DNA of 64,000 nucleotides from Nocardioides panzhihuensis (GCF_013408335.1 NZ_JACBZR010000001.1:2976001-3040000); one strand, 5' to 3'; counted from the stretch's first letter, positions 16,448 through 24,259 are shown. Notes: generated from the letters alone by a model not told the origin. Program-made: numbers and translations.

Positions 16448-16888
16448 TCACTCCTGGCGTTGCGCGAGCCGGTTGCTTACGCGGTAGACGGCTGCGTGAT
16501 GGTCGTAGTCGTCGCTCATCGCCGCAGCCAGGCGCAGCGGCCCGAGCGCGTCCTCGAGACGGTCCTGGCGCTCCAGGACCCGACCCAGCGAATGCTGGCT
16601 CCAGGCGTCGCTCGGGTCGCGCTCGACGAGCCAGCGAAGCTCGGCCTCGGCCTTGGCGAGCTGCGCCCGGAGCATGTACGCCCATGCCCGCATGCTCCGC
16701 AGCCCGATGTTGTCCGGGTCGTCGGCAAGCGCCGGCTCCAGGACCTCCAGCGCCTCCACGGGGAAGCGCCGCGAGAGCAGGTCGTGCGCCGTCCGATAGG
16801 CCACCTCGTGCGCGGCCTGGCCCGGACCGAGTTCGATACTGGGGCGAACTGCAGGGGCTACGTACTCGAACTCTTCGTTCTCCGTCAT
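16448..16888 (-). CDS. Tetratricopeptide repeat protein
   Basis: About 146 residues built almost wholly of TPR-like helical pairs. Examples are AHEVAYRTAHDLLSRRFPVE, EALEVLEPALADDPDNIGLR, RAQLAKAEAELRWLVERDP and DAWSQHSLGRVLERQDRLED, with D-P-x-D/N turns and conserved small residues at repeat positions. The start was taken at the ATG at 16888 (MTENEEFEYVAPAVRP). Similar small TPR proteins are common in actinobacteria and mediate protein contacts; a partner is not indicated. It diverges from the DUF1918 gene at 16976. Confidence 0.8.
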   Translation of the reverse strand: MTENEEFEYVAPAVRPSIELGPGQAAHEVAYRTAHDLLSRRFPVEALEVLEPALADDPDNIGLRSMRAWAYMLRAQLAKAEAELRWLVERDPSDAWSQHSLGRVLERQDRLEDALGPLRLAAAMSDDYDHHAAVYRVSNRLAQRQE

Positions 16889-16975
16889 CACACCCTCCGA
16901 ACATGATACCCCCGCGCGGTATTCCATCGACACCTCCACGGGAGCACCATTGTGACGGTGAGGAGGTGAACACGC

Positions 16976-17167
16976 ATGCACGCATCAGTTGGTGACCAGC
17001 TTGTGGTCCTCGGCCAGCACGTCGGAGACCACACACGAGAGGCCGAGATCATCGAGGTCAGCCACTCCGACGGCAGCCCTCCCTACCTCGTACGCTGGAG
17101 CGACAACGACCATGAGTCGCTGGTCTTCCCCGGTCCAGATGCCCACATCGAGCCCGCCGACCACTAG
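16976..17167 (+). CDS. DUF1918 domain protein
   Basis: A 63-residue protein that is a complete DUF1918 domain. It opens MHASVGDQLVVLGQHVGDH, continues REAEIIEVSHSDGSPPYLVR, and ends W-x-D-x-D-H-E-S-L-V-F-P-G-P-D-A, the standard family pattern. A GGAGG-type site (GTGAGGAGGTGAA) lies just upstream of the ATG. Such proteins form a small SH3-like beta barrel of unknown function and are nearly restricted to actinobacteria. The gene sits 10 bp before rnpB. Confidence 0.88.
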   Translation: MHASVGDQLVVLGQHVGDHTREAEIIEVSHSDGSPPYLVRWSDNDHESLVFPGPDAHIEPADH

Positions 17168-17177
17168 ACTTTTGATT

Positions 17178-17561
17178 GCGGACGGGCTGGCCGGGCGATC
17201 GCGTCGTCTCCTTGCTGTTGCGGGGAGACATCGAGGAAAGTCCGGGCTCCACAGGACAGGGTGGTGGCTAACGGCCACCCGGGGTGACCCGCGGGACAGT
17301 GCCACAGAGAACAGACCGCCGCTACCCACCAGGTAGCGGTAAGGGTGAAACGGTGGGGTAAGAGCCCACCAGTCCTCGTGGTGACACGAGGAGCTAGGTA
17401 AACCCCACCCGGAGCAAGACCAGACAGCGTACGACGGTGTTAGTTCACTGAGAGGGCGGTCCGCCCGAGTGCGCGGGTAGGTTGCTAGAGGCCATCGGCA
17501 ACGATGGCCCGAGATGGATGGTCGCCGATTACAAAACCCGGCTTACAGGCCAGCCCGTCCG
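17178..17561 (+). ncRNA. rnpB: RNase P RNA component (class A)
   Basis: The catalytic RNA that matures tRNA 5' ends. The 5' and 3' ends pair in a perfect P1 helix: GGACGGGCTGG from about 17180 with CCAGCCCGTCC ending at 17560. Conserved elements follow in order: GAGGAAAGTCCGGGCTCCAC (CR-I, about 17232-17251), the GGTAAGGGTGAAACGGTG region, GGTAAACCCCACCCGGAGCA, then GAGTGCGCGGGTAGGTTGC and, near the 3' end, GAGATGGATGGTCGCCG and ACAAAACCCGGCTTACAGGC. Length, about 384 nt, is normal for actinobacteria. It is followed directly by a T-run, and the mobile element begins downstream. Confidence 0.96.
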
Positions 17562-17571
17562 TTTTTATAGG
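17559..17571 (+). terminator. T-run at the rnpB 3' end
   Basis: The P1 3' strand is followed by GTTTTTATAG. The RNA's own terminal helix plus the five-T run can act as an intrinsic terminator. Confidence 0.55.
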
Positions 17572-17583
17572 CGTGACCTGGTA

Positions 17584-17637
17584 TTTTACTTTTCAAGGTG
17601 CTCTACTGTCCGGTTACTGTCCGGTCTAGAAGTAAAA
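17584..17637. repeat. Tandem 11-bp repeat inside an inverted repeat (possible attachment or operator site)
   Basis: TACTGTCCGGT occurs twice in perfect tandem at 17604-17614 and 17615-17625. The pair is enclosed by an 8-bp inverted repeat, TTTTACTT at 17584-17591 and AAGTAAAA at 17630-17637. The stretch is AT-rich against its surroundings and lies between rnpB and the toxin-antitoxin genes, at the integrase end of the element. It may be an attL or arm-type integrase site, or an operator for the toxin-antitoxin operon. The role is inferred. Confidence 0.5.
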
Positions 17638-17731
17638 CAGGATCGGTGACACCCTCGACGGACCTCGGTCCCGTAGACTCATCAGGGTCACTAGTGACTT
17701 GGGTTTCTGCGACGAAAGGGGCGAGCGATCA

Positions 17732-18031
17732 ATGAGCGAATCAGCGCTTGATCCGGTTGAGGTGGACGCGACGTTCACCGATCGCGGCCACCTGCAGCTG
17801 ACCGACGCATCAGCCGCCAAGATCGCCGCGCAGCTCGGGCACGAACCGCGGCCCGGGGACGTCGTCCACCTTTCCGTACGCCGAGCCATCCACGACCAGA
17901 GCCGTGGTTCCAGCCGCCCGGGCGAGCGCGGCGCGCTCGCGCACCTTGCGCATCTCGCCGACGACTTCGGCACTGACGACGTCCGCGCGATTCGCGAGGA
18001 GATGACAGCCGAGTCCGAGTGGACCCGGTGA
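17732..18031 (+). CDS. Putative VapB-type antitoxin
   Basis: A 99-residue protein encoded directly upstream of, and overlapping, a PIN-domain toxin gene. It starts at the ATG at 17732, preceded by GAAAGGGG at the right spacing. The N-terminal half (VDATFTDRGHLQLTDASAAKIAAQLG) could form a small DNA-binding fold, and the C-terminal half is charged (DDVRAIREEMTAESEW), like a toxin-binding tail. I recognise no specific antitoxin family, so the call rests mainly on gene order and overlap. The operon lies at the edge of the mobile element next to the tandem 11-bp repeats, which might be its operator. Confidence 0.65.
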   Translation: MSESALDPVEVDATFTDRGHLQLTDASAAKIAAQLGHEPRPGDVVHLSVRRAIHDQSRGSSRPGERGALAHLAHLADDFGTDDVRAIREEMTAESEWTR

Positions 18032-18465
18032 TCGATCTCAAGCCGCTGGTCATCGACACGCATGCCGTGCTCTGGTGGGTGCTCGACAGCCCCCGGCTTT
18101 CCGAGGTTGCAGCTAGCCGGATGCGCGAGGCCATCGATGCCGGACAGCCGTTGCATGTCAGCGCGTACTCGCTTCTCGAGCTTCGCTATGCCGCCGAGAA
18201 GCCGGCGACCCGCAAGGGCCACATCTCCCCCGAGCTCCACGACGCGATCGTCGCCGAGATCACGAGTGACGAGTCAGTCTTCACCGTGGCCGATATGTCC
18301 GCGGCGATCATCGCTCACCTCGGAACCGGCGCGCTTGCCCGCGACACGGGCCCGAACGACCCGGGTGACCGTGTCATTCTGGCGACGGCGATCGAGCTCG
18401 GCGCCGACATCGTCACCGCCGACAAGCTGCTGCAGCGCGAGGACCACATCACCTTCGTCTGGTAG
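18028..18465 (+). CDS. PIN-domain ribonuclease toxin (VapC-like)
   Basis: A 145-residue PIN-domain protein, a Mg-dependent RNase expected to arrest growth by cutting RNA when its antitoxin is lost. The acidic cluster is present: Asp in LVIDTHAVLWWV, Glu in YSLLELRYAAEK, Asp in NDPGDRVILATA, and Asp in DIVTADKLL. The start is the GTG at 18028, which overlaps the antitoxin stop as GTGA, indicating translational coupling; a GTG 9 bp upstream is the alternative. The pair is probably cargo that stabilises the adjacent integrated element. Confidence 0.85.
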   Translation: MIDLKPLVIDTHAVLWWVLDSPRLSEVAASRMREAIDAGQPLHVSAYSLLELRYAAEKPATRKGHISPELHDAIVAEITSDESVFTVADMSAAIIAHLGTGALARDTGPNDPGDRVILATAIELGADIVTADKLLQREDHITFVW

Positions 18466-18468
18466 GCG

Positions 18469-19617
18469 CTAAGAACCTGCCGCCCACGGATCACCCGAGA
18501 TGCCGGGAACGGACTTGAGCACCGGTCCACCTCCGAGCGCTGCCTGGAGAACCGCCCGGACGGTCTCATCCTCGTCGCCGATCAGGTGTCCGTAGGTGTC
18601 CCAGGTCTCGGCTGCGTTCTTGTGTCCAAGAAGTGCCTGGAGCGCCTTGATCGAGGTGCCGGCACGGATGTGCATCGAGGCGAAGTAGTGTCGCAGGTCG
18701 TGCGGTGTCGCGTCGGTCTTGACCTTCTTGGCGGCGGTGTTCCAGGCCATCCACAGGGTGCTCTTGCCGATCGGGTTGCCCGAGGAGTTGGTGAAGATCA
18801 GACCGCTCTCATGGATTCCGAAGGTCTTCTTCTGGTCCTCGATGGCCTCGAGCACGATGTCGGGCACGGCCATGGTTCGCACGCTCGACGGGGTCTTCGG
18901 CGGCTTCCAGGTCGGCTCGGTCGTGCGCAGCTGGCGGTCGACGCGGATGGTGTTGAAATCTGTCGACACCCTGTCCACGGTTAGCCCGAGGATCTCGCCG
19001 CGGCGCATCCCGGTGCCGGCCAGGACGGTGATCAGGTTCTTGTAGCGCGGGTAGATCATCTCGCTCAGCTCCTTGACCACGTCAGTGGTGATAGGAACCA
19101 GCGCCGACTTCGGGTCTAGGCGAGGCAGCCGGGTGCCCTCACAGGGTGAGCCGGCGAGCACTCGCTCCTTGGCGGCCGCCTTCATGACGATGGCGAGCAC
19201 TCCGTAGCGCAGGTGCACGGTGGTCGGCGCCGCGGTGGCTGACCACTTGGCGACCAGCTCCTGGACGTCGGCCTGCCGGATCGAGTCGATCCGCCAGTCA
19301 CCGATCTTCGGGTAGATGTGGGCGTTGAGGGCGATCTCGAAGGTCGTTCTGGTCGACTCGGCATGGACCTGGCGTGCACGCCACGCTTCGGCGTACGCCT
19401 TGAAGGTCTGTTTACCGAGCTCGGGGTTGACCCAGTCGCCGCGGACCAGGCCCGCGGTCTGCTCGTCGATCCAGTCCTGACCCTCTGTCTTTCGGTCGAA
19501 GTGCTTGACGTGCTCCTCGCCGGCTCGGTCGACGTAGACCGCACGCCAGCGGACCTTGGTCCTGACCTCTCCTTCCTTGGTCGTCCATCTCGCGGTGTGC
19601 TTGCGGATCGTGGCCAT
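18469..19617 (-). CDS. Tyrosine recombinase (phage/ICE-type integrase)
   Basis: A 382-residue site-specific recombinase. The N-terminal arm-binding part (KVRWRAVYVDRAGEEHVKHF) and SAM-like core-binding domain (about residues 65-150) precede the catalytic domain. Catalytic residues are visible: Arg in GTGMRRGEILGLTVDRV, His-x-x-Arg in TPHDLRHYFASMHI, His in LLGHKNAAETWDTYGHL and the Tyr in that same segment. A GAGGAG site precedes the ATG at 19617. The gene ends 3 bp from the convergent toxin gene and is followed upstream by the excisionase. It probably drives integration of the 17.6-23.7 kb element. Confidence 0.93.
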   Translation of the reverse strand: MATIRKHTARWTTKEGEVRTKVRWRAVYVDRAGEEHVKHFDRKTEGQDWIDEQTAGLVRGDWVNPELGKQTFKAYAEAWRARQVHAESTRTTFEIALNAHIYPKIGDWRIDSIRQADVQELVAKWSATAAPTTVHLRYGVLAIVMKAAAKERVLAGSPCEGTRLPRLDPKSALVPITTDVVKELSEMIYPRYKNLITVLAGTGMRRGEILGLTVDRVSTDFNTIRVDRQLRTTEPTWKPPKTPSSVRTMAVPDIVLEAIEDQKKTFGIHESGLIFTNSSGNPIGKSTLWMAWNTAAKKVKTDATPHDLRHYFASMHIRAGTSIKALQALLGHKNAAETWDTYGHLIGDEDETVRAVLQAALGGGPVLKSVPGISGDPWAAGS

Positions 19618-19716
19618 AACTCACCTACTCTCCTCGTGGTTGGCGTTCTTATCCATGTCCCTCAGGGTAGGCGCCCTCCCGAACAGTCGTTCGAGACGAC
19701 GCTTACCTGTTGGGGA

Positions 19717-19944
19717 TCACCGGATCAGCGGCGTTGCGGCTCGGCGCTGATCGCGCATGAAGGTGCGCAGGTCGCCGACGGTGGTCACCAGCCGGCGGCC
19801 GATCTTGAAGAACCTCGGCCCGGTCTTGCACTGGCGCCACCAGCGCAGGGTGTTCTCCGAGGTACGCAGGATCTCCGCCGCCTCAGCGAAGGTCAGGATC
19901 TCCTCGGTGTCCCGCTCCGAGAACGGGATCTGACTTGTCGTCAT
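19717..19944 (-). CDS. Excisionase-type HTH protein
   Basis: A 75-residue winged-helix protein of the MerR-like/excisionase family: ILTFAEAAEILRTSENTLRW forms the helix-turn-helix and GPRFFKIGRRLVTTVGDLRT the wing. It would direct the integrase toward excision. The start is taken at the second ATG (19944, MTTSQIPFSERD), because AGGAG lies six bases before it; the ATG six bases upstream would touch the Shine-Dalgarno site. It lies about 100 bp upstream of the integrase on the same strand and diverges from the XRE-type regulator. Confidence 0.85.
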   Translation of the reverse strand: MTTSQIPFSERDTEEILTFAEAAEILRTSENTLRWWRQCKTGPRFFKIGRRLVTTVGDLRTFMRDQRRAATPLIR

Positions 19945-20007
19945 GTTCATCTCCTGTCATCGATGACCGCTGCCCGGATGGCAGCGGCACTCGTGTGCAG
20001 GAGGTAG

Positions 20008-20754
20008 GTGTGCAGGGGTCCCCAGCGGACCCCTGATTTAGATCCGATCGAATGTGCAGGTCCGATCGGATATTCTGGTCCGATCGAGGGAACCAGACTT
20101 CTTCAGGCGGCCCGACGGGTTGCCGGCCTCTCCCAGGCCGAGCTCGCCGAGCAGGCCGGCACGTCCCAGGCCACCCTGTCGGCGTACGAACGCGGCGCGA
20201 AGTCTCCGGCCCTCAAGGTCGCCGAGCGGATCCTTCACGCCACCGGACTCGAGCTCTCGGTCCGGGCCCACGTCGACTTCAAAGAACGCTCAGTGCCCGG
20301 CATCGAACCGTTTTGGGTTCCGAGCATGCTCTGGAACGTGGGTCCGCCCACATGCTTCGTCATTCTCCACGTTCCTGACATGGTCAACCACACCAGCCAG
20401 ATCGACTGGGACCTCAGCGACCGGGTCGATCGTGCCCGGGCGTACGAGATCCTGATCCGCTGGGGACTCCCCCAAGCGATGCTCCGCTGGCTCGATGGCG
20501 CTCTGCTCGTCGACCTCTGGGACGAGCTCGACCTGCCCGAGGAGATCCGGACCTGCTGGACCCCGGCGATCGTTCACGCGACCCCCACCAAGACCGTCGA
20601 TATCTTCGACTTCTCCTTCTCACGCGTTCTCGGCCCTGACGGTACGGAGAATGCCGAGGTCCGCAGATTCGAGGCGTTGCCGCCACAGCCTCAAAAGCCC
20701 ACGCGGCGCCGCAAGCGTCGGGTCGATCCCCTCAACGGCCATCCGTGGGGATAA
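20008..20754 (+). CDS. XRE-family HTH regulator, AbiEii-antitoxin-like C-terminal region
   Basis: A 248-residue protein with an XRE helix-turn-helix (AGLSQAELAEQAGTSQATLS, then AYERGAKSPALKVAERILHA). The C-terminal region (DLSDRVDRARAYEILIRWG, LRWLDGALLVDLWDELDLPE) resembles proteins commonly encoded beside AbiEii-type nucleotidyltransferase toxins in actinobacteria; that comparison is from memory. No such toxin gene adjoins it here. The start is uncertain: a TAG lies immediately before the GTG at 20008, and no ATG or GTG follows in frame before the HTH, so GTG 20008 is the best candidate. An AGGAGG site is only 3 bp upstream. The first 28 codons contain an inverted repeat and three phased repeats, which may be operator DNA rather than structured protein. 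Confidence 0.7.
   Translation: MCRGPQRTPDLDPIECAGPIGYSGPIEGTRLLQAARRVAGLSQAELAEQAGTSQATLSAYERGAKSPALKVAERILHATGLELSVRAHVDFKERSVPGIEPFWVPSMLWNVGPPTCFVILHVPDMVNHTSQIDWDLSDRVDRARAYEILIRWGLPQAMLRWLDGALLVDLWDELDLPEEIRTCWTPAIVHATPTKTVDIFDFSFSRVLGPDGTENAEVRRFEALPPQPQKPTRRRKRRVDPLNGHPWG
20014..20034. repeat. 8-bp inverted repeat at the start of the XRE gene
   Basis: AGGGGTCC at 20014-20021 and GGACCCCT at 20027-20034 with a 5-base loop. It could form an mRNA hairpin sequestering the start region, or be an operator half-site pair. Confidence 0.5.
20043..20087. promoter_or_regulatory. Three TCCGATCG repeats with exact 18-bp spacing
   Basis: TCCGATCGA at 20043-20051, TCCGATCGG at 20061-20069 and TCCGATCGA at 20079-20087. 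Each has the palindromic core CGATCG and consecutive copies begin exactly 18 bp apart. They lie at the beginning of the XRE-type gene. Phased short palindromes of this type are typical of operator arrays or iterons; the regulator encoded here is the obvious candidate ligand (inference). Confidence 0.55.
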
Positions 20755-20823
20755 CGCCGGCTGCGCTGTGCGCATGATTGCCTGCCTGTTCGGTGTTCGG
20801 TATTGATCGAACACCAGCCTCGA

Positions 20824-23535
20824 CTACATACCGACAGTTGGACCGCGCATCGAACCTGACGTCGAGGCAGGTTGATCGAGTCCAGGCATCTCCACCGGTC
20901 GCCGCGCCGCGCCCCTCGAACCGTAGAGGCCGGCCGACGCACGCTGCCTCGCGCGCGGACCGTAGCGTTCGATGTCCTCGGCCGCCCGCTGTGCTGCATG
21001 GGCAGGCCCGAGGTCGGCGCGGTCGCGACTGAAGACCTGGACCCATTGGCTACGGGCTTCCTCGACTGATTCGGCGACCATGTGGGCGACGTTGCGGTCG
21101 CGGCCCCGCGTCATGCCGACATAGGCGGAGGAGGCACTCGTGTGGGTGCCGACCGCGACGTGGGCGACCGAGACGGTCTCGCCCTGGACGCCGTAGGTCG
21201 TGGTCGCGTAGGCCAGTTCGAGATGCTCTCGGGCATAGTCCCACGACACGCGGCGGCCGACGGCCCGGCCATCGACTTGGCCTCGGAGGACGACGCCCTT
21301 CCGGTCGGCTTTGCATACGGTCCAGGTCTCCCGGTTCGCAACGTCCGCATCAGGGTCGTTGCGACGGGTCGCAACTCGGTCGCCGACCTCGATCCGCTCC
21401 CCCGACCTCGTGCCGAACCTGCCCAGTGGGCCGTACGCAGCGGCCCGTTCTCGGTGGGCGAGGGCGTTGATCCTGGCGACCTGGTCGCGGGTATCGGCGA
21501 CCACCGCGACCCCTTCCTCGGTGTCCGCTGCGATGTCGGCCAGCGCGGCGATCTGTTCGACCTCGGAGGCGTGTACGACGATCTCTCCACGCGCGAGCAG
21601 CCGGTCGAAGACTGCGTCCGGCCGCTGCCCGGCGCGCATCCGGAGGCTGAGCTCGGCATACTCCGGGTCCGCGAACCGGCGCACCGAGTCCAGATCGACA
21701 AGACTGTCTTTGGCGTAGCGACAGGCGAGATCGAGTACGCCACCCCGACCTACCGCGGGCAGCTGATGCCGATCACCGACCAACGCCAGGCGAGCTCCGG
21801 TCACGTCGGCTATCTGCACCAGCGCCACCGCGCTGTCCTGATCCAGCATGCCCGCCTCGTCGACCACCAGTAGATCACCTCGGCGCAGCCACGCCGCCCG
21901 GTGCGGTGTCGTCTCGACACGGTGCCAATGCCCCTGGTCGTCCCATCGGAAGCCGTGTTGCCGCAGCAGCCAGGCCACCGAATACGCCGGCGTGCCCACC
22001 TGACCAGCAGCAACCTTGGCACCCTTCAACGTCGGCGAGACCACCAGCATCCGCCGCCGCTGCAGCTCCTGAATCCTCCGCGCTGCCACGAGCGCCGCCG
22101 TCTTCCCCGCGCCTGCTGCGCCCTCGACGACCACCAACTGGTCGCCGCCTGCGAGGCATGCCACCGCCGCCGTCTGGTCGCGTCCCAACCCGGCGATCGT
22201 GCGTCGTGCTCGTCTCAGATCGACAGGCTTCCCCGCCCCTTCAGCCCGGCCGGTGAAGCGGCGAACAAGATGCCGCTCGACCGCCACCACCCGCGGCGAC
22301 GTCAACGCACGTACGTCGACAGGCACGTCCTCCCGACCGAGTAGCGGCACCGAGGCCGCGACGATCCGAGCGGTCAGGTCCTCAGCGAGCTCGGTTCGGA
22401 AGCCGGCGGTCACAACAAGCCCGCTCTCTCCGATCAGCTGCTCAGCCTCGCCCCGAGAATCTGCCCGGCTCCACGCCGACCGACGAGCGCCCAACCGACA
22501 CAGTGCCTCGATCGCCAGCTCGTCACGATCGAGCATCCCGGACCGCGGTGTCAGCAGTTCGACCGCACGGCGAGGTGCGCGGAAGCCCAGCTCGGTGAGC
22601 TCGTCGCACCAGTGCTCTTCCAACGCCTTACCTGAGGTCGGCATCACCTTGTCCGGACGCTCATCCGCCCACGCCCGACGGTCCCACGCCTGCCGAAGTC
22701 TCGGTCCCGGTTCCTCTCCCGGATGCTCCCGTCGCCACTGGGTCTCGTACCGATCGATGTTGTGCCCGATCTGTTTCGACCTCGCCGAGAACGCCTCCCC
22801 GTACGCCTCGAGCTCGACGATCTCGCCCGACCCCGGATCCAGGTGGTAGCCGTGCGCGGCCAGCGCCGTTCTGAACCCCGGATCGGTCATCACCGCCGCA
22901 TGCCCGATCCCGTTGATCGCCGCGATGCTCTCTCGGAACCCGACCGTGTGCAGTCCCCGCCACTTCCCCGCCGCCCACACGCGAGCATTGACCTGGAGAT
23001 GCAGATGCCAGTGCGGGTCCCCTGCCCGCGACGTACGATGCGTCACCACCGCCGCCTCCAGCTCCTCCACCGGCACCTGCACCTGTCGCCCCATCGGACC
23101 CACCCGCGTCGTCGCGTGCTCCCCCACCCACGACAGGATCTGTTCCGCCGCGCGTCGCTGAGCCGTGTCGTACTCCAATGACACATCGGGATGCAGCGCC
23201 GCGGCCAGCGACCACGACTTCGGCCCGTTCACCGTGACCTCGACGAACTTCACGCCCTCCTTACGCGGCCGTCCCTTCGCCTCTCCCGTCTTGACGTCGA
23301 AGCCGCCGACCCACCTCTCGTACGTCTCCGCACCCATCGCCGGCGCCCGCCCGACCAGGCGACCAGAAACGACATAGCGGTCGGCCACCCCCGAGCCCTC
23401 GCCCAGGTAGTAGTCGTCAGCCCCGAAGCTGTCCGCCTCCACATAGCGCCGCGCATCGACCGCACGCCCGGTGTAGAACTTCACCCCACCATGCACGCCC
23501 GACGCACCTCCGTCACCAACCATCGACAACCGCAT
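20824..23535 (-). CDS. MobF-family relaxase with helicase domain (TraA/TrwC-like)
   Basis: A 903-residue conjugative relaxase that would nick and carry DNA at oriT and unwind it. The relaxase domain shows the metal-binding three-histidine motif in GDPHWHLHLQVNARV (near residue 175) and FVEVTVNGPKSWSLAAAL. The C-terminal superfamily 1 helicase has Walker A GAAGAGKTAAL, Walker B LLVVDEAGML, LVGDRHQLPAV and TTYGVQGETVSVAHV. The first Tyr-rich segment (GVKFYTGRAVDARRYVEADS) matches the actinobacterial subgroup. The start is uncertain: ATGs at 23535 and 23523, or a GTG at 23496 with GGAGG upstream, are all possible. It is somewhat shorter than plasmid TraA proteins. No type IV secretion or coupling protein genes accompany it. 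Confidence 0.92.
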   Translation of the reverse strand: MRLSMVGDGGASGVHGGVKFYTGRAVDARRYVEADSFGADDYYLGEGSGVADRYVVSGRLVGRAPAMGAETYERWVGGFDVKTGEAKGRPRKEGVKFVEVTVNGPKSWSLAAALHPDVSLEYDTAQRRAAEQILSWVGEHATTRVGPMGRQVQVPVEELEAAVVTHRTSRAGDPHWHLHLQVNARVWAAGKWRGLHTVGFRESIAAINGIGHAAVMTDPGFRTALAAHGYHLDPGSGEIVELEAYGEAFSARSKQIGHNIDRYETQWRREHPGEEPGPRLRQAWDRRAWADERPDKVMPTSGKALEEHWCDELTELGFRAPRRAVELLTPRSGMLDRDELAIEALCRLGARRSAWSRADSRGEAEQLIGESGLVVTAGFRTELAEDLTARIVAASVPLLGREDVPVDVRALTSPRVVAVERHLVRRFTGRAEGAGKPVDLRRARRTIAGLGRDQTAAVACLAGGDQLVVVEGAAGAGKTAALVAARRIQELQRRRMLVVSPTLKGAKVAAGQVGTPAYSVAWLLRQHGFRWDDQGHWHRVETTPHRAAWLRRGDLLVVDEAGMLDQDSAVALVQIADVTGARLALVGDRHQLPAVGRGGVLDLACRYAKDSLVDLDSVRRFADPEYAELSLRMRAGQRPDAVFDRLLARGEIVVHASEVEQIAALADIAADTEEGVAVVADTRDQVARINALAHRERAAAYGPLGRFGTRSGERIEVGDRVATRRNDPDADVANRETWTVCKADRKGVVLRGQVDGRAVGRRVSWDYAREHLELAYATTTYGVQGETVSVAHVAVGTHTSASSAYVGMTRGRDRNVAHMVAESVEEARSQWVQVFSRDRADLGPAHAAQRAAEDIERYGPRARQRASAGLYGSRGAARRPVEMPGLDQPASTSGSMRGPTVGM

Positions 23536-23766
23536 AACTGCAGGTCATCATCGGTTTTCCTTCGGAAATGCATAGCATGCGTGCTGACCGTTTTGAAGGG
23601 ATGCACCCCCTCATTGAGGCCTACTTCTCGAGACCATCGAGCACCGTCAATTGCCGTCGAAGGCGCTCGGATCGAGTTGCGATCGAGCAGGGTCGTGTTT
23701 ACGCGTTATCCCGCCGGACGGAACGCTCGATTTCACCGACAGCCCGTCGGCGGACATGCTCGGCGG
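23536..23766. other. Intergenic region at the relaxase end of the element (candidate oriT or element boundary)
   Basis: About 230 bp between the relaxase start and the MaoC gene. It contains small dyads (TTTCC-TTC-GGAAA near 23555, GCATAGCATGC near 23570, GGG-ATGCA-CCC near 23600). MobF oriT sites usually adjoin the relaxase gene, so oriT or the right end of the element could lie here. I found no convincing copy of the sequences flanking rnpB, so the boundary is not fixed. Confidence 0.35.
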
Positions 23767-24240
23767 ATGACACACGAGACAACCTCGCCTGCCGACTGGT
23801 ACTTCGAGGACTTCACCGCCGGCCAGGTGTTCCGTACGCAGGGCAGGACCATCACAGAGACCGACCTCGTCTCCTTCGCCGGGTGGAGCTGGGACACCAA
23901 TCCTGTGCACACCGACGCACAGCACAGCGAGCACGGCCGGTTCGGTCAGCCCATCGCCCACGGCGTCCTGGGCCTGTCGGTCGCAATGGGGCTGGTATCC
24001 CGCCTTGGCGTCTTCGAGCGTTGCTCGGTCGCACTCCTCGGTATCAACGGCTGGACCTTCAAGCACCCGATCTTCGTCGGTGACACCGTCCACTGCACGC
24101 TTCGCATCACCGATGTTCGCGCCGCCAGATCGAGCAACGTCGGAATCCTCGAACGAGAGCTGACCATGTTCAACCAGGGCGGCACTGTCCTGCAGCAAGG
24201 CGCGATCGGGATCATGGTGAGCCGACGCCCTGCCTCCTGA
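23767..24240 (+). CDS. MaoC family dehydratase
   Basis: A 157-residue hot-dog-fold hydratase/dehydratase, acting on enoyl-CoA or 3-hydroxyacyl-CoA thioesters. It opens with WYFEDFTAGQVFRTQGRTIT and carries the hydratase-2 type catalytic region WSWDTNPVHTDAQHSEHGRF (Asp and His five residues apart), followed by QPIAHGVLGLSVAMGL. The start ATG at 23767 gives MTHETTSPADWYFED. It points toward the end of the TetR gene. Its position beside 3-hydroxybutyryl-CoA dehydrogenase and acyl-CoA dehydrogenase suggests short-chain acyl-CoA oxidation, with substrate unproven. Confidence 0.87.
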   Translation: MTHETTSPADWYFEDFTAGQVFRTQGRTITETDLVSFAGWSWDTNPVHTDAQHSEHGRFGQPIAHGVLGLSVAMGLVSRLGVFERCSVALLGINGWTFKHPIFVGDTVHCTLRITDVRAARSSNVGILERELTMFNQGGTVLQQGAIGIMVSRRPAS

Positions 24241-24259
24241 CGCGCCTGGCCCCGGCCCG

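Noticed and set aside
17551..23752. CAGCCCGTC at 17551 and near 23743 as a direct-repeat attachment core
   Set aside because: Only 9 bp of GC-rich match, in the rnpB P1 helix and in unrelated sequence; expected by chance in this composition. It is not enough to define element ends.
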